NCBI GenBank assembly: GCA_965279115.1
Contig: OZ257137.1
Span: forward strand, 310,001-374,000
From: JAEUOS01 sp965279115
Lineage (GTDB): Bacteria > Pseudomonadota > Gammaproteobacteria > Burkholderiales > JAEUOS01
Length of the DNA: 64,000 nucleotides
Direction of reading: 5' to 3'
Shown: positions 49,870 through 58,256 of the stretch, piece after piece
Position numbering within the stretch: the stretch's first letter is position 1
How the letters are laid out: each line of letters opens with the position of its first letter
The notes under the pieces: generated by a model
Databases searched by the model: none
Told to the model about the DNA's origin: nothing
Seen by the model: only the letters and a program-made list of their open reading frames with translations
Translations under genes and position numbers: made by a program

Positions 49870-51975
49870 ATGAAGGATTACCTGGTCGGTGTCGATATCG
49901 GAGGCACCTTCACGGACTGCGTGGTGCTCGACCCTGCGGGCACGATCACGGCGACCAAGTCGCCCTCGACGCCGGGCAACTTCGCGCAGGGCATGATCGA
50001 TGCACTCAAGGTCGCGGCCGAGCGACTCGAGCTGGATTTCGGCACTTTTTGCAGCCGAATCCGCGTGCTGACCCATGGCACCACGGTCGGTACCAATGCG
50101 CTGATCCAGCGCAAGGGTGCCAAGGTAGGACTCATCACCACCCGCGGCATCGAGGACGCCATCCACATCATGCGCGGTTCGCGCGGCATCCACTCGCGCG
50201 ACCTCGACAAGCTGGTGCATTTCCCGGAAAGCCAGAAGCCGGTACCTATCGTCCCCAAGCGCCTGATCGAAGGCGTGTCAGAACGGGTCGACTGCTTCGG
50301 CGACGTCGTGGTGCCGTTGAACGAGGACGAAGTGCGCACCGCGGTGAAGAAACTGCTGGCCGAAGGTGTGGAAGCCATCGGCGTGTGTTTTCTTTGGTCG
50401 TTCAAGCACAAGGCGCATGAACACCGGGTCAAGGCCATCATTGCCGAGATGGCGCCGCAGTTGTTTGTTTCCTGCTCGGTGGACATCGCGCCCAAGTGGG
50501 GCGAGTACGAGCGCACCACCGCTACCGCGCTCAATGCCTACATCGGCCCGGTGATGGCACGCTACCTGCAAAACCTCGACGCGCAGTTGAAGGAGGCAGG
50601 CTACCGACAGCCTTTGCAGATCACCCAGTGCGGCGGCGGCTCGATCCCGCTCGATCGCGCGCTCGAAGCGCCTCTCCTGACCCTGGACTCCGGTCCGGTG
50701 TCGGGCGTGACCGGTTCGCTGTTCCTCGGCCGGCTGATGAACACGCCCAACATCATCACCACCGACATGGGCGGCACCTCTTTCGACGTGGGCATCATCT
50801 TCGAGCACCAGCCCGCCTACTCCTTCGTCGCCGACGTGGCGCAGTACGAGTACTTCCTGCCCAAGGTGGACATCCAGGCCATCGGCGCCGGCGGCGGATC
50901 GATGGCGCGCGTGGATGCGGCCACCCGCACCTTGCACGTCGGGCCGCAAAGCGCGGGCGCCGCTCCTGGGCCGGTTTGTTATGGCCGGGGTGGCACCGTG
51001 CCCACCGTGACAGACGCCGACGTGGTGCTGGGCTATATCGACCCGGACAACTTTCTTGGTGGCCGGATCAAGCTGGACCGCAAGGCCGCCACCGCCGCCA
51101 TCGCGGCGCAGGCCAGGCAGCTGGGCCTGTCGCTGATGGAAACGGCGGCCGGCATCGCGCGCATCGCCGAATTCAAGATGGCCGACATCATCCGCAAGAC
51201 CACCGTGCAAAAGGGCTTCGATCCGCGCGACTTCGTGCTGTACGCCTTCGGCGGCGCCGGCCCGGTGCATGCCAGCGTGTTCGGTGCCGAACTGGGCGTC
51301 AAGAAGGTGGTGATCCCGCTGCGCCACATTGCCTCCACCTGGTGCGCCCTGGGTGCGGCCTCTGCCGACATCCTGCACGTCTACGAACAGGTCGACATCC
51401 AGGTGAGCCCCTTCGACGTGGCGCGGGTGAACCGCATCCTCGCCGATCTGGAAGCGCAGGCGCAGACCAGGTTGGACAAGGACGGCATTGCGAAGAATCG
51501 CCGCAAGTACGCGTTTTCCATCGACATGCGCCACAAGGGACAGATCAACGAAGTGGAGGTGCAATTGCCGGAAGGCCGGCTGTCGGAGAAGATGCTCGAT
51601 TCGCTGCGCGAGCGCTTCTACCTGCGCTACGAGCAACTCTACGGGCACGGCTCCTCCTACCGCAATGCGCGCCTGGAGCTGGTGACCATGCGCCTGCGCG
51701 CCAGCGCGGAAACACCGCGGCCCAAGCTGGCAAAAGCCCGGTCGCTTACCGCGACCATTCCCGCGGCGGCAAAGCGGCCGCCCCGCGAGATCTACTGGGC
51801 CGATCTGAAGAAAACGCGCAAGACGCCGATTTTCGACGGTGCAAGACTCAAGCCCGGCAACCGCATCCCGGGCCCGGCAATCGTGGAAACCACCGACACC
51901 ACCGTGGTGATCCATCCGCGCCGCACGCTGAAGGTGGACGCCTTCGGCAACTTCGAAATCCTGTTTGCCGCCTGA
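49870..51975 (+). CDS. Hydantoinase/oxoprolinase family subunit A (HyuA-like; acetophenone-carboxylase type)
   Basis: 701 residues. The ATP-binding ASKHA-type start is GVDIGGTFTDCVVLD, with TDMGGTSFDVGII as the second phosphate motif and PTVTDADVVLGYIDPDNFLG and FGGAGPVHASVFGAELGV later. HyuA proteins pair with HyuB to perform ATP-dependent ring opening of hydantoins or oxoproline, or ATP-dependent carboxylation of ketones (acetone, acetophenone). ATG 49870 has GGAG just upstream. HyuB starts 13 bases downstream. An AT-rich stretch at 49825-49840 may hold the promoter. Confidence 0.92.
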   Translation: MKDYLVGVDIGGTFTDCVVLDPAGTITATKSPSTPGNFAQGMIDALKVAAERLELDFGTFCSRIRVLTHGTTVGTNALIQRKGAKVGLITTRGIEDAIHIMRGSRGIHSRDLDKLVHFPESQKPVPIVPKRLIEGVSERVDCFGDVVVPLNEDEVRTAVKKLLAEGVEAIGVCFLWSFKHKAHEHRVKAIIAEMAPQLFVSCSVDIAPKWGEYERTTATALNAYIGPVMARYLQNLDAQLKEAGYRQPLQITQCGGGSIPLDRALEAPLLTLDSGPVSGVTGSLFLGRLMNTPNIITTDMGGTSFDVGIIFEHQPAYSFVADVAQYEYFLPKVDIQAIGAGGGSMARVDAATRTLHVGPQSAGAAPGPVCYGRGGTVPTVTDADVVLGYIDPDNFLGGRIKLDRKAATAAIAAQARQLGLSLMETAAGIARIAEFKMADIIRKTTVQKGFDPRDFVLYAFGGAGPVHASVFGAELGVKKVVIPLRHIASTWCALGAASADILHVYEQVDIQVSPFDVARVNRILADLEAQAQTRLDKDGIAKNRRKYAFSIDMRHKGQINEVEVQLPEGRLSEKMLDSLRERFYLRYEQLYGHGSSYRNARLELVTMRLRASAETPRPKLAKARSLTATIPAAAKRPPREIYWADLKKTRKTPIFDGARLKPGNRIPGPAIVETTDTTVVIHPRRTLKVDAFGNFEILFAA

Positions 51976-51988
51976 AGGGGACACCGAC

Positions 51989-54274
51989 ATGACCAAGATC
52001 AGCGACATCGCGCCGGAAAAGCTCGACGGCAAGAACATGGGCTACGTGCCGCCCAAAAAGCTGCGCATTTCCAAAAAGCTCAAGCTGCACACCAAAGGCA
52101 GCCGCAAGCTCGACCCGATCTCCTTCGAGGTGATCCGCCATGCCCTGTGGCACGTGAACGAGGAACATGGCGCCACCATACAGCGCGTCTCCGGCTCCCC
52201 GGTGGCCATGTATGCGCTCGACCTCAACCCGTCGATCCTCACCGAGGATGGCGAGTTCGTCTATTTCGGGCCCTACATGCAGTACATGTCGGGCGTGACC
52301 GATACCCAGGTGAAATGGATTCTCGAAAACCGCAGCGACAACCCCGGCATCCGGGATGGCGACATGTTCCTCGCCAACGATCCCTGGGTGGGCGCCGCGC
52401 ACCAGCAGGACGTGATGCTGATCTGCCCGGTGTTCTGGAAGGGTGAACTGTTCTGCTGGGTCACCAACTGCCTGCACCAGTACGACATCGGCGGCATCAC
52501 GCCCTCTTCCTTCTGCCCCTCGGCGGAAAGCGCGTTCGAGGAGGGCATCTGCATCCCGCCGGTGAAGATCATCGAGAACAACGAGATCCGCCGCGACATC
52601 GAGGAGTTGTACCTGCGGGCCTCGCGCAAGCCCGACGCCGTGGCGCTGGACTTCCGCGCCCAACTGGCCGGCAACATCGCCGCGCGTGACCGCATCCTGG
52701 CGTTGATCCGCAAGTATGGCCCGGACGAGGTCAAGGGCGTGATGAAGCGTGTGATCGACAACGCCGAGAAGGCGTTTCTCGAGAAGCTCGACCGCCTGCC
52801 CGACGGCGTGTGGCGCGACCGCACCTACATCGAATGCTGCCGCCCCGGCGACCGCCGCACCCATCGGGTGTGCCTGACCCTGCGCAAGGAGGGGCGCAAG
52901 CTGATTTTCGAGAACGACGGCACGGCCCCGCAGGACGGCGCCATGAACGCCACCTATTCCGGCTGGCGCGGCTCGCTGATGGTGGCGCTCAACCAGTTGA
53001 TGTGCTGGGACCAGTACTTCTGCGTCGGCGGCGCGCTGCGCCACGTCGAGTTCAACCCCACCCCCGGCACCATCAATTGCGCGAACTTCCCGGCCTCGGT
53101 GTCCACGGCACCGATCCAGTCGATGGAGATCTCGCTCTACCCCACCTACAACGTGCTCTCCAAGATGCTGTACTGCGACCCCGAGATGCGCAAGGACATC
53201 ATGTGCATAGGCGGCACCAGCCAGTGGCCGGGCACACTCTTCCGTGGCACCAACCAGTGGGGCGAGTACTACGGCTACGTGCTGATCGACCCGATCGGCG
53301 GCGCCATCGGCGCCTTCGCCCAGGGCGACGGCATCAACACCGGCGGGCAGTCACGCACACCGATCTGCAAGCTGCCCAACATCGAGCACACCGAACAGGA
53401 CTTCCCGCTGCTGATCCTTTACCGCAAGGAGATGGTCGATTCGGGCGGCGCCGGCAAGTGGCGCGGCGGCCTGTCCGCGGAGACCTGCTTCATCCCGCAC
53501 CGTACGCCTTTCATCACCCAGGACACCACCTCCTCCGGCAACGCCGTACCCACCTCCACCGGCATGATGGGCGGCTACCCGGCCACCGTGAACACCTACA
53601 AGTTCGTGCGCGACACCGACATCCTCGATCGCTTCGCGCGCAATTCCGTACCCCGCGACATCGATGACGTGAAGGGCCGCCCCGAGGACTTGCAATTGCG
53701 CCAGATGAACTTCCGCCAGAACCCCACCGACGTGTACGCGGTGATGTGGAGCGCCGGCGGCGGCTTTGGCGACCCGTTCGAGCGCGACCCGCAAAATGTG
53801 GCGGCAGACTACGAAGCGCGCGCAGTGTCGCGCGATTCCGCGCGCGACATTTATGGCGTGGTGCTCGACGCCGGCGGACGTGCCGATATCAAGGCCACCG
53901 AGGCCTTGCGTGCGAAACGCCGCCTCGCCCGGGTGAAATCAGGTGGCAAGACGCCACGCGTCTCCGGCGAACCGCTGGCCCTTCTGACCGATACTCTGGC
54001 CCTGAAACGCAGCCGCGGCAAGGTGCACATGTGCTGCGCCAGGTGCGACGCCGACCTCGGGCCGGTACGCGGCAACTACAAGGACCGCTGCCTGATGGAA
54101 GAGCAGGACGTCACCGCCGCCAACCCGCACATCGGCGACTACAGGCGCTACATCGACGAGGCGCCGGTATGGCGGCAGTTCTTCTGCCCGGGCTGCGGCA
54201 CTCTGATCGAGAACGAGGTGGCCAGGGCCGGAGATCCGGTGCTGGCGGATATCGAAGTGAATTGGCCGGCCTGA
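51989..54274 (+). CDS. HyuB-like subunit fused to an acetone-carboxylase-gamma-like zinc domain
   Basis: 761 residues. The main part is HyuB: LDPISFEVIRHALWHVNEEH, GDMFLANDPWVGAAHQQDVM, WVTNCLHQYDIGGITP, and the C-terminal GGAGKWRGGLSAETCF and SAGGGFGDPFERDP. About residues 680-761 add a second module, CARCDADLGPVRGNYK, then DYRRYIDEAPVWRQFFCPGC and GTLIENEVARAGDP, which resembles the zinc-binding gamma subunit of acetone carboxylase. With HyuA this favours a ketone carboxylase over a hydantoinase. AAGGGGA upstream of the ATG. No separate gamma gene is present. Confidence 0.85.
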   Translation: MTKISDIAPEKLDGKNMGYVPPKKLRISKKLKLHTKGSRKLDPISFEVIRHALWHVNEEHGATIQRVSGSPVAMYALDLNPSILTEDGEFVYFGPYMQYMSGVTDTQVKWILENRSDNPGIRDGDMFLANDPWVGAAHQQDVMLICPVFWKGELFCWVTNCLHQYDIGGITPSSFCPSAESAFEEGICIPPVKIIENNEIRRDIEELYLRASRKPDAVALDFRAQLAGNIAARDRILALIRKYGPDEVKGVMKRVIDNAEKAFLEKLDRLPDGVWRDRTYIECCRPGDRRTHRVCLTLRKEGRKLIFENDGTAPQDGAMNATYSGWRGSLMVALNQLMCWDQYFCVGGALRHVEFNPTPGTINCANFPASVSTAPIQSMEISLYPTYNVLSKMLYCDPEMRKDIMCIGGTSQWPGTLFRGTNQWGEYYGYVLIDPIGGAIGAFAQGDGINTGGQSRTPICKLPNIEHTEQDFPLLILYRKEMVDSGGAGKWRGGLSAETCFIPHRTPFITQDTTSSGNAVPTSTGMMGGYPATVNTYKFVRDTDILDRFARNSVPRDIDDVKGRPEDLQLRQMNFRQNPTDVYAVMWSAGGGFGDPFERDPQNVAADYEARAVSRDSARDIYGVVLDAGGRADIKATEALRAKRRLARVKSGGKTPRVSGEPLALLTDTLALKRSRGKVHMCCARCDADLGPVRGNYKDRCLMEEQDVTAANPHIGDYRRYIDEAPVWRQFFCPGCGTLIENEVARAGDPVLADIEVNWPA

Positions 54275-54282
54275 ACACCTGC

Positions 54283-54309
54283 CCGGATTGCCCTTGTGGG
54301 GCAATCCGG
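54283..54309. terminator. Stem-loop between the HyuB and D-hydroxyacid dehydrogenase genes
   Basis: CCGGATTGCCC-TTGTG-GGGCAATCCGG, a perfect 11-bp hairpin between two convergent genes. It has no T-tract, but position and strength suggest a shared terminator. Confidence 0.6.
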
Positions 54310-54316
54310 CGTGAGG

Positions 54317-55288
54317 TCAACGCGGGTGCAGGGGTTGATTGACGACGTTGACCTTGCGCCCGGCGAAAAAATCCGCCACGCTGCGGAAGGCCTCGCCGAA
54401 ATACAGTTCGAAGGTGTCACGGTCGGCCCAGGCGAGATGCGGCATGCACACCACGTTGGGCATTTTCAGCAGCGGATGATCGCCGCCGGTCACCGGTTCC
54501 TGCTCGTAGACATCCACCGCAGCGTAGCCCGGCCGGCCGGCGCGCAAGGCCGCTTCCAGGGCACCGGGCTCGATCAGTTGCGCACGCGAAGTGTTGACCA
54601 GAAGCGCGCTGGGCTTCATGCGCGCGAGGTCGGCGGCTGTGACCATACCCTGCGTCTGCGCGGACAGGCGCACATGCAGGGCAAGCACGTCCGATTGCTC
54701 GAAAAACTGCTCGCGCGATGCGGCGAACTCATAGCCCAGCCGATCGGCGATGGCGCGCGATCCGTCCCGCCCCCATACCAGTACCCGCATGCCGAAGGCC
54801 GGACCGACGCGGGCGACGAGTTTCCCGATGGTGCCCAGGCCGAAGACGCCGAGGGTGCTGCCGGATAGCCGGTGCGACAAGGTCGCGGGCCACTCGCCGC
54901 GGCGCATGCGTTCGGCTTCCAGCACCACGTTGCGGCGGGTGGAAAGGATGAGCGCCCAGGTCATCTCGGCCGGCGCGACCGGCGAGGCCTGGGTGCCGGC
55001 GCATACCGTGATGCCGAGCTCGTTGCACGCCGCCAGGTCGATGGTGTGCGCGCTGCGCCCGACCTGGCTGATCAGCTTCAACCGCGGCAGGCGAAGCAGC
55101 AGGGAGCGCGGGAAGTCGCTGCGTTCACGCACCGCGACCACCGCGTCGGCGCCCTGCAGCATTTCGGCAAAATGCGCCTCGTCACGCGCGGGCTCGCGAT
55201 GACGCACCACCTCGTGGCCGGCGAAGGCTGCGTAGCATTCAAGCGTGTGCAGGCAGTCCTGGTAGTCGTCGGGAATGACAATGCGCAT
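54317..55288 (-). CDS. D-2-hydroxyacid dehydrogenase (PGDH-like)
   Basis: 323 residues with the NAD-binding motif TLGVFGLGTIGKLVARVG and the catalytic set Arg (NTSRAQLIEPGALEAALR), Glu (DVYEQEPVTGG) and His (NVVCMPHLAW). It reduces a 2-oxoacid to the D-hydroxyacid or the reverse. ATG 55288 starts the family N-terminus (MRIVIPDDYQD); an in-frame extension to 55324 would overlap the Bug gene upstream. It shares an operon with that Bug receptor, suggesting uptake and oxidation of a hydroxyacid. Confidence 0.9.
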   Translation of the reverse strand: MRIVIPDDYQDCLHTLECYAAFAGHEVVRHREPARDEAHFAEMLQGADAVVAVRERSDFPRSLLLRLPRLKLISQVGRSAHTIDLAACNELGITVCAGTQASPVAPAEMTWALILSTRRNVVLEAERMRRGEWPATLSHRLSGSTLGVFGLGTIGKLVARVGPAFGMRVLVWGRDGSRAIADRLGYEFAASREQFFEQSDVLALHVRLSAQTQGMVTAADLARMKPSALLVNTSRAQLIEPGALEAALRAGRPGYAAVDVYEQEPVTGGDHPLLKMPNVVCMPHLAWADRDTFELYFGEAFRSVADFFAGRKVNVVNQPLHPR

Positions 55289-55298
55289 TGAAGCGGGC

Positions 55299-56267
55299 CT
55301 ATTGGTCGGCCTTGATGCCGGCATCGCGCACCAGCTTCGCCATGCGCGCGCGCTCGCGGGTGATCAGCTGCGCGAATTCCTCGGGCGTGCCGGTCTGGGT
55401 CTCGAAGCCGACGGCGGCGAGCTTGTCGCGCACGTCCGGCGCGTTGATGGCCTTGATGATGTCCGCATTCAGGCGTGCCACGATGTCGCGCGGCGTGCCG
55501 GCTGGCGCCAGGTAGCCGACCCAGGCGGTGTAGTAATACCCGGGTATGCCGGCTTCCTCCACGGTGGGCACCTCGGGCGCGGCCGGGGAGCGGGTGCCGC
55601 TTGCGATGGCCAGTGCCCTGAGCCTGCCGGAGCGCACATGCGGCAAGGCGCCTGGCGTGCCGGCGAACATCACCGGAATCTGCCCGCCGACCACGTCGGT
55701 CAGCGCCGGCCCCACGCCCTTGTATGGCACATGGGTCAAGCGCACGCCGGTCATTGACATCAGGATCTCCATCGGGATGTGCTGCGCGCTGCCGTTGCCG
55801 CCGGAACCGTAGTTGAGTTCGCCCTTGCGCTCGCGCGCGAGCGCGATCAGGTCGCGCACCGACCTGACCGTGCTTGCGGTGGGCACCACCAGCAGCAGCG
55901 AGTTCGAACCGATCAGCGTGACGGGCTCGAAATCGCGGCTCGGGTCATAGGGCAGCCGGGGCTGCAGCGCCGGGTTCATGGCCAGCGCGGCATCGTTGCC
56001 CAGCACCAGCGTGTAACCATCGGCCGGCGCCTTGGCGGTTGCTTCCATGCCGATGATGCTGTTGGCGCCCGGTCGGTTATCGGCAAGTACCTGCTGGCCC
56101 CACATCTCGGAGAGCTTCTGTCCGATCACGCGGGCATTCACGTCAATCGCACTGCCGGCGGTGAACGGCACGATGACGCGCACCGGCCGGGCCGGAAACT
56201 GCGCGGATGCGGTGGTGGCGACCAGGCCAACCAGCGCGCCAAGAAAAAAACGAATCGAGGATTTCAT
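55299..56267 (-). CDS. Bug-family tripartite tricarboxylate transporter receptor
   Basis: 322 residues with signal peptide SSIRFFLGALVGLVATTASA. The binding loop reads VPFTAGSAIDVNARVIGQKL, followed by GANSIIGMEATAKAPADGYT and YGSGGNGSAQHIPMEILMSM. Asp in SAIDVN is the residue that commonly contacts ligand amide or carboxylate groups in the family. GGAGGCGAC precedes ATG 56267. Fifth Bug gene of the window, ten bases upstream of the D-hydroxyacid dehydrogenase, so a hydroxycarboxylate ligand is plausible. Confidence 0.9.
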   Translation of the reverse strand: MKSSIRFFLGALVGLVATTASAQFPARPVRVIVPFTAGSAIDVNARVIGQKLSEMWGQQVLADNRPGANSIIGMEATAKAPADGYTLVLGNDAALAMNPALQPRLPYDPSRDFEPVTLIGSNSLLLVVPTASTVRSVRDLIALARERKGELNYGSGGNGSAQHIPMEILMSMTGVRLTHVPYKGVGPALTDVVGGQIPVMFAGTPGALPHVRSGRLRALAIASGTRSPAAPEVPTVEEAGIPGYYYTAWVGYLAPAGTPRDIVARLNADIIKAINAPDVRDKLAAVGFETQTGTPEEFAQLITRERARMAKLVRDAGIKADQ

Positions 56268-56508
56268 CAACAGTCGCCTCCCATGGACCGGCGGAAGTAT
56301 ATAGCCAGCCCCGCCCGGCGCCACGGCACATCAACGTCGCGCAGCCGGCGCTGGCCCGACCAAGCGGGCGGATTCGCTAATATCTGCGCCGGCGGTCCCT
56401 GCGGCACCGGCGGCGGCGTCAAACCCGGCGCGCCGGGCCGCCCGGGCCGAGATCGCCCCCTCGCCTGATTGCACACCACTGAACCCAACCACCTGCAGAA
56501 AGTCCCAC

Positions 56509-57519
56509 ATGAAAGCCGTTGCCTACCTTCGCTGCCTGCCCATCACCGAAACCGAAAGCCTGGTCGACATCGACCTGCCGGCGCCCGTAGCATCCGGGCG
56601 TGACCTGCTGGTGCGGGTCCACGCCATATCGGTGAACCCGGTGGATACCAAGATACGCCGCAATGCCGCGCCCACGGACGGTGAGCCGCGCGTGCTCGGA
56701 TTCGACGCGGCCGGCGTGGTCGAAGCGGTGGGACCCGAGGTCACGCTGTTCAAGCCCGGCGACGAGGTCTGGTATGCGGGTTCACGGACCCGCCAGGGCG
56801 CCAACGCCGAACTACACCTGGTGGATGAGCGCATCGTCGGACGCAAGCCCAAGTCCCTGAACTTCGCGCAGGCCGCCGCCCTGCCGCTGACCACCATCAC
56901 CGCCTGGGAGTCCCTGTTCGACCGCCTGCAGCTGACCATCGGCCGCCCGCCCGGCCAGGGCACCCTGCTCATCACCGCCGGCGCCGGCGGGGTGGGCTCG
57001 ATCGCCATCCAGCTGGCCAAGCGCCTCACCAGCGCTTTCGTCGTGGCCACGGCCTCGCGCCCCGAGTCGCGCGCGCAGGCCGAGGGACTGGGCGCGGACC
57101 TGGTGATCGACCACTCGAAGCCGATTTCCGAGGAGCTTGCCAGTGCCGGCATCCGCTGGGTGGAACGGATTTTCAGTGTCTCGCATACCGACATCCACTA
57201 CCCCGAACTGGCCAAGTCGATCGCCCCGTTCGGGCGCCTGGCCATCATCGACGAAAGCGGGCCCATCGACGTGCGGCTCCTCAAGCCGCGCAGCGCGTCG
57301 CTGCATTGGGAAGGCATGTTCACCCGCTCGGGATTCGGGATTGAAATGGAAGCCCAGGGGCGCCTGCTGAACGAGGTGTCGGGCATGGTCGACGCCGGCC
57401 TGATCCGCACCACGCACTCCAAGACCATGGGCACCATCAACGCCGCCAACCTGCGCGCCGCGCATGCTGCGATCGAATCGACCCGCACCATCGGCAAGGT
57501 GGTGCTCGAGGGCTTCTGA
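56509..57519 (+). CDS. Zinc-independent MDR-family oxidoreductase (quinone-reductase-like)
   Basis: 336 residues. N-terminal GroES-like domain (GRDLLVRVHAISVNPVDTKI; VLGFDAAGVVEAVGPEVTLF), nucleotide-binding LLITAGAGGVGSIAIQLAKR. The four-Cys structural zinc site and the catalytic zinc Cys/His pair of alcohol dehydrogenases are missing, so it is quinone-oxidoreductase/enone-reductase-like in spite of common 'zinc-type' naming. Probably NADPH-dependent. It stands alone between a Bug operon and a strong terminator. Confidence 0.88.
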   Translation: MKAVAYLRCLPITETESLVDIDLPAPVASGRDLLVRVHAISVNPVDTKIRRNAAPTDGEPRVLGFDAAGVVEAVGPEVTLFKPGDEVWYAGSRTRQGANAELHLVDERIVGRKPKSLNFAQAAALPLTTITAWESLFDRLQLTIGRPPGQGTLLITAGAGGVGSIAIQLAKRLTSAFVVATASRPESRAQAEGLGADLVIDHSKPISEELASAGIRWVERIFSVSHTDIHYPELAKSIAPFGRLAIIDESGPIDVRLLKPRSASLHWEGMFTRSGFGIEMEAQGRLLNEVSGMVDAGLIRTTHSKTMGTINAANLRAAHAAIESTRTIGKVVLEGF

Positions 57520-57526
57520 CCCCGCC

Positions 57527-57561
57527 GGCGACCGGCGTTCGTTCCAGCCGGTCGCCTTTTT
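57527..57561 (+). terminator. Intrinsic terminator of the MDR oxidoreductase gene
   Basis: GGCGACCGGC-10-GCCGGTCGCC followed by TTTTTCGTCTT, seven bases after the stop codon. It has no T-run on the minus strand. Confidence 0.9.
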
Positions 57562-57741
57562 CGTCTTGTCGGCCAAGCCCTCCAGCCCGGCCCGCAAAGC
57601 CTGGTTGTTGCCGCCGATGATCATCCCGAAGCGGCAATCGACACACGTACAGTCGTAGCAGCCCGTGCGCGCCGGCGGCTGGCCCTTCAGCACGTCGAAC
57701 ATGTCCTTCGCGTCGATCACCGCGTCGTCAACATGCACCAT
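57562..57741 (-). pseudogene. Small CxxCxxC-motif gene lacking its own stop codon
   Basis: From an ATG at 57739-57741 the minus strand encodes VHVDDAVIDAKDMFDVLKGQ, then PPARTGCYDCTCVDCRFGMI, IGGNNQALRAGLEGLADKTK and K. Third codon positions are overwhelmingly G or C, as in real genes here, and the Cys pattern CYDCTCVDC suggests metal binding. Before any stop the frame runs through the terminator hairpin and into the antisense of the MDR gene (first stop at 56812); the other two minus frames are also open through the hairpin. Probably truncated at its 3' end. Family not recognised. Confidence 0.5.
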
Positions 57742-57841
57742 GTCAAGGCATGGCACCGGTTGAACCTTTTCGCGGAAGCACGCACTAAGACGTCGAGCCC
57801 GCCTGATGCGGCCCTTGAACGTCAATTTCCGGGAGAACCCC

Positions 57842-58087
57842 ATGAAGCACTTCCTGACCGCCCTGTTCATCACCATGTCGTTCGCGCAAGCCCACGCAGC
57901 CGATGCCAGTTGCACCGTGCAGGCCACCGACAAGAAGCTCGCCGGCGCGGCCAAAAGCAGCTTCATGAAGAAATGCGAAGCCGACGCCAAGGCCGTCTGC
58001 GAAAAGGCTGCGGATGACAAGAAACTGGCGGGCGCGGCCAAGAACAGCAACGTCAAGAAATGCGTTGCCGACGCAGTCGGCGCTTGA
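57842..58087 (+). CDS. PsiF-repeat periplasmic protein
   Basis: 81 residues: signal peptide KHFLTALFITMSFAQAHA, then two PsiF repeats, CTVQATDKKLAGAAKSSFMK then KCEADA, and CEKAADDKKLAGAAKNSNVK then KCVADA, each with Cys at both ends. PsiF of E. coli is induced by phosphate starvation; the function of the repeat is unknown. GGGAG before the ATG at 57842. Divergent from the stop-less small gene. Confidence 0.85.
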   Translation: MKHFLTALFITMSFAQAHAADASCTVQATDKKLAGAAKSSFMKKCEADAKAVCEKAADDKKLAGAAKNSNVKKCVADAVGA

Positions 58088-58096
58088 GGATCACGC

Positions 58097-58183
58097 TGGT
58101 GCCCGGAGCCGGAATCGAACCGGCATGACCTTGCGGTCGGCAGATTTTGAGTCTGCTGCGTCTACCGATTTCGCCACCCGGGC
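58097..58183 (-). tRNA. tRNA-Leu, anticodon CAA
   Basis: Minus-strand class II tRNA: acceptor GCCCGGG, D-arm GGCGAAATCGGTAGACGC, anticodon stem GCAGA-CTCAAAA-TCTGC giving anticodon CAA (reads UUG), a long variable arm (CGACCGCAAGGTC), T-arm GCCGG-TTCGATT-CCGGC, acceptor CCGGGC, A73 and an encoded CCA (58097-58099). Lies between the PsiF gene and queA. Confidence 0.95.
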
Positions 58184-58256
58184 ATTTGGGTTACGCCTCT
58201 TCACAGAGGGTAAACGAGCGGGGCAGATTATAGCGCGAAGCTTACAATCCGGCCCG

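Noticed and set aside
50278..52038. 586-codon minus-strand frame opposite the HyuA gene
   Set aside because: Shadow frame; low-complexity His/Val/Gly composition, no start context.
56812..58056. 414-codon minus-strand frame spanning the PsiF, small Cys-motif and MDR genes as one protein
   Set aside because: Only the part 57562-57741 shows gene-like content; the rest is antisense to two recognised genes.
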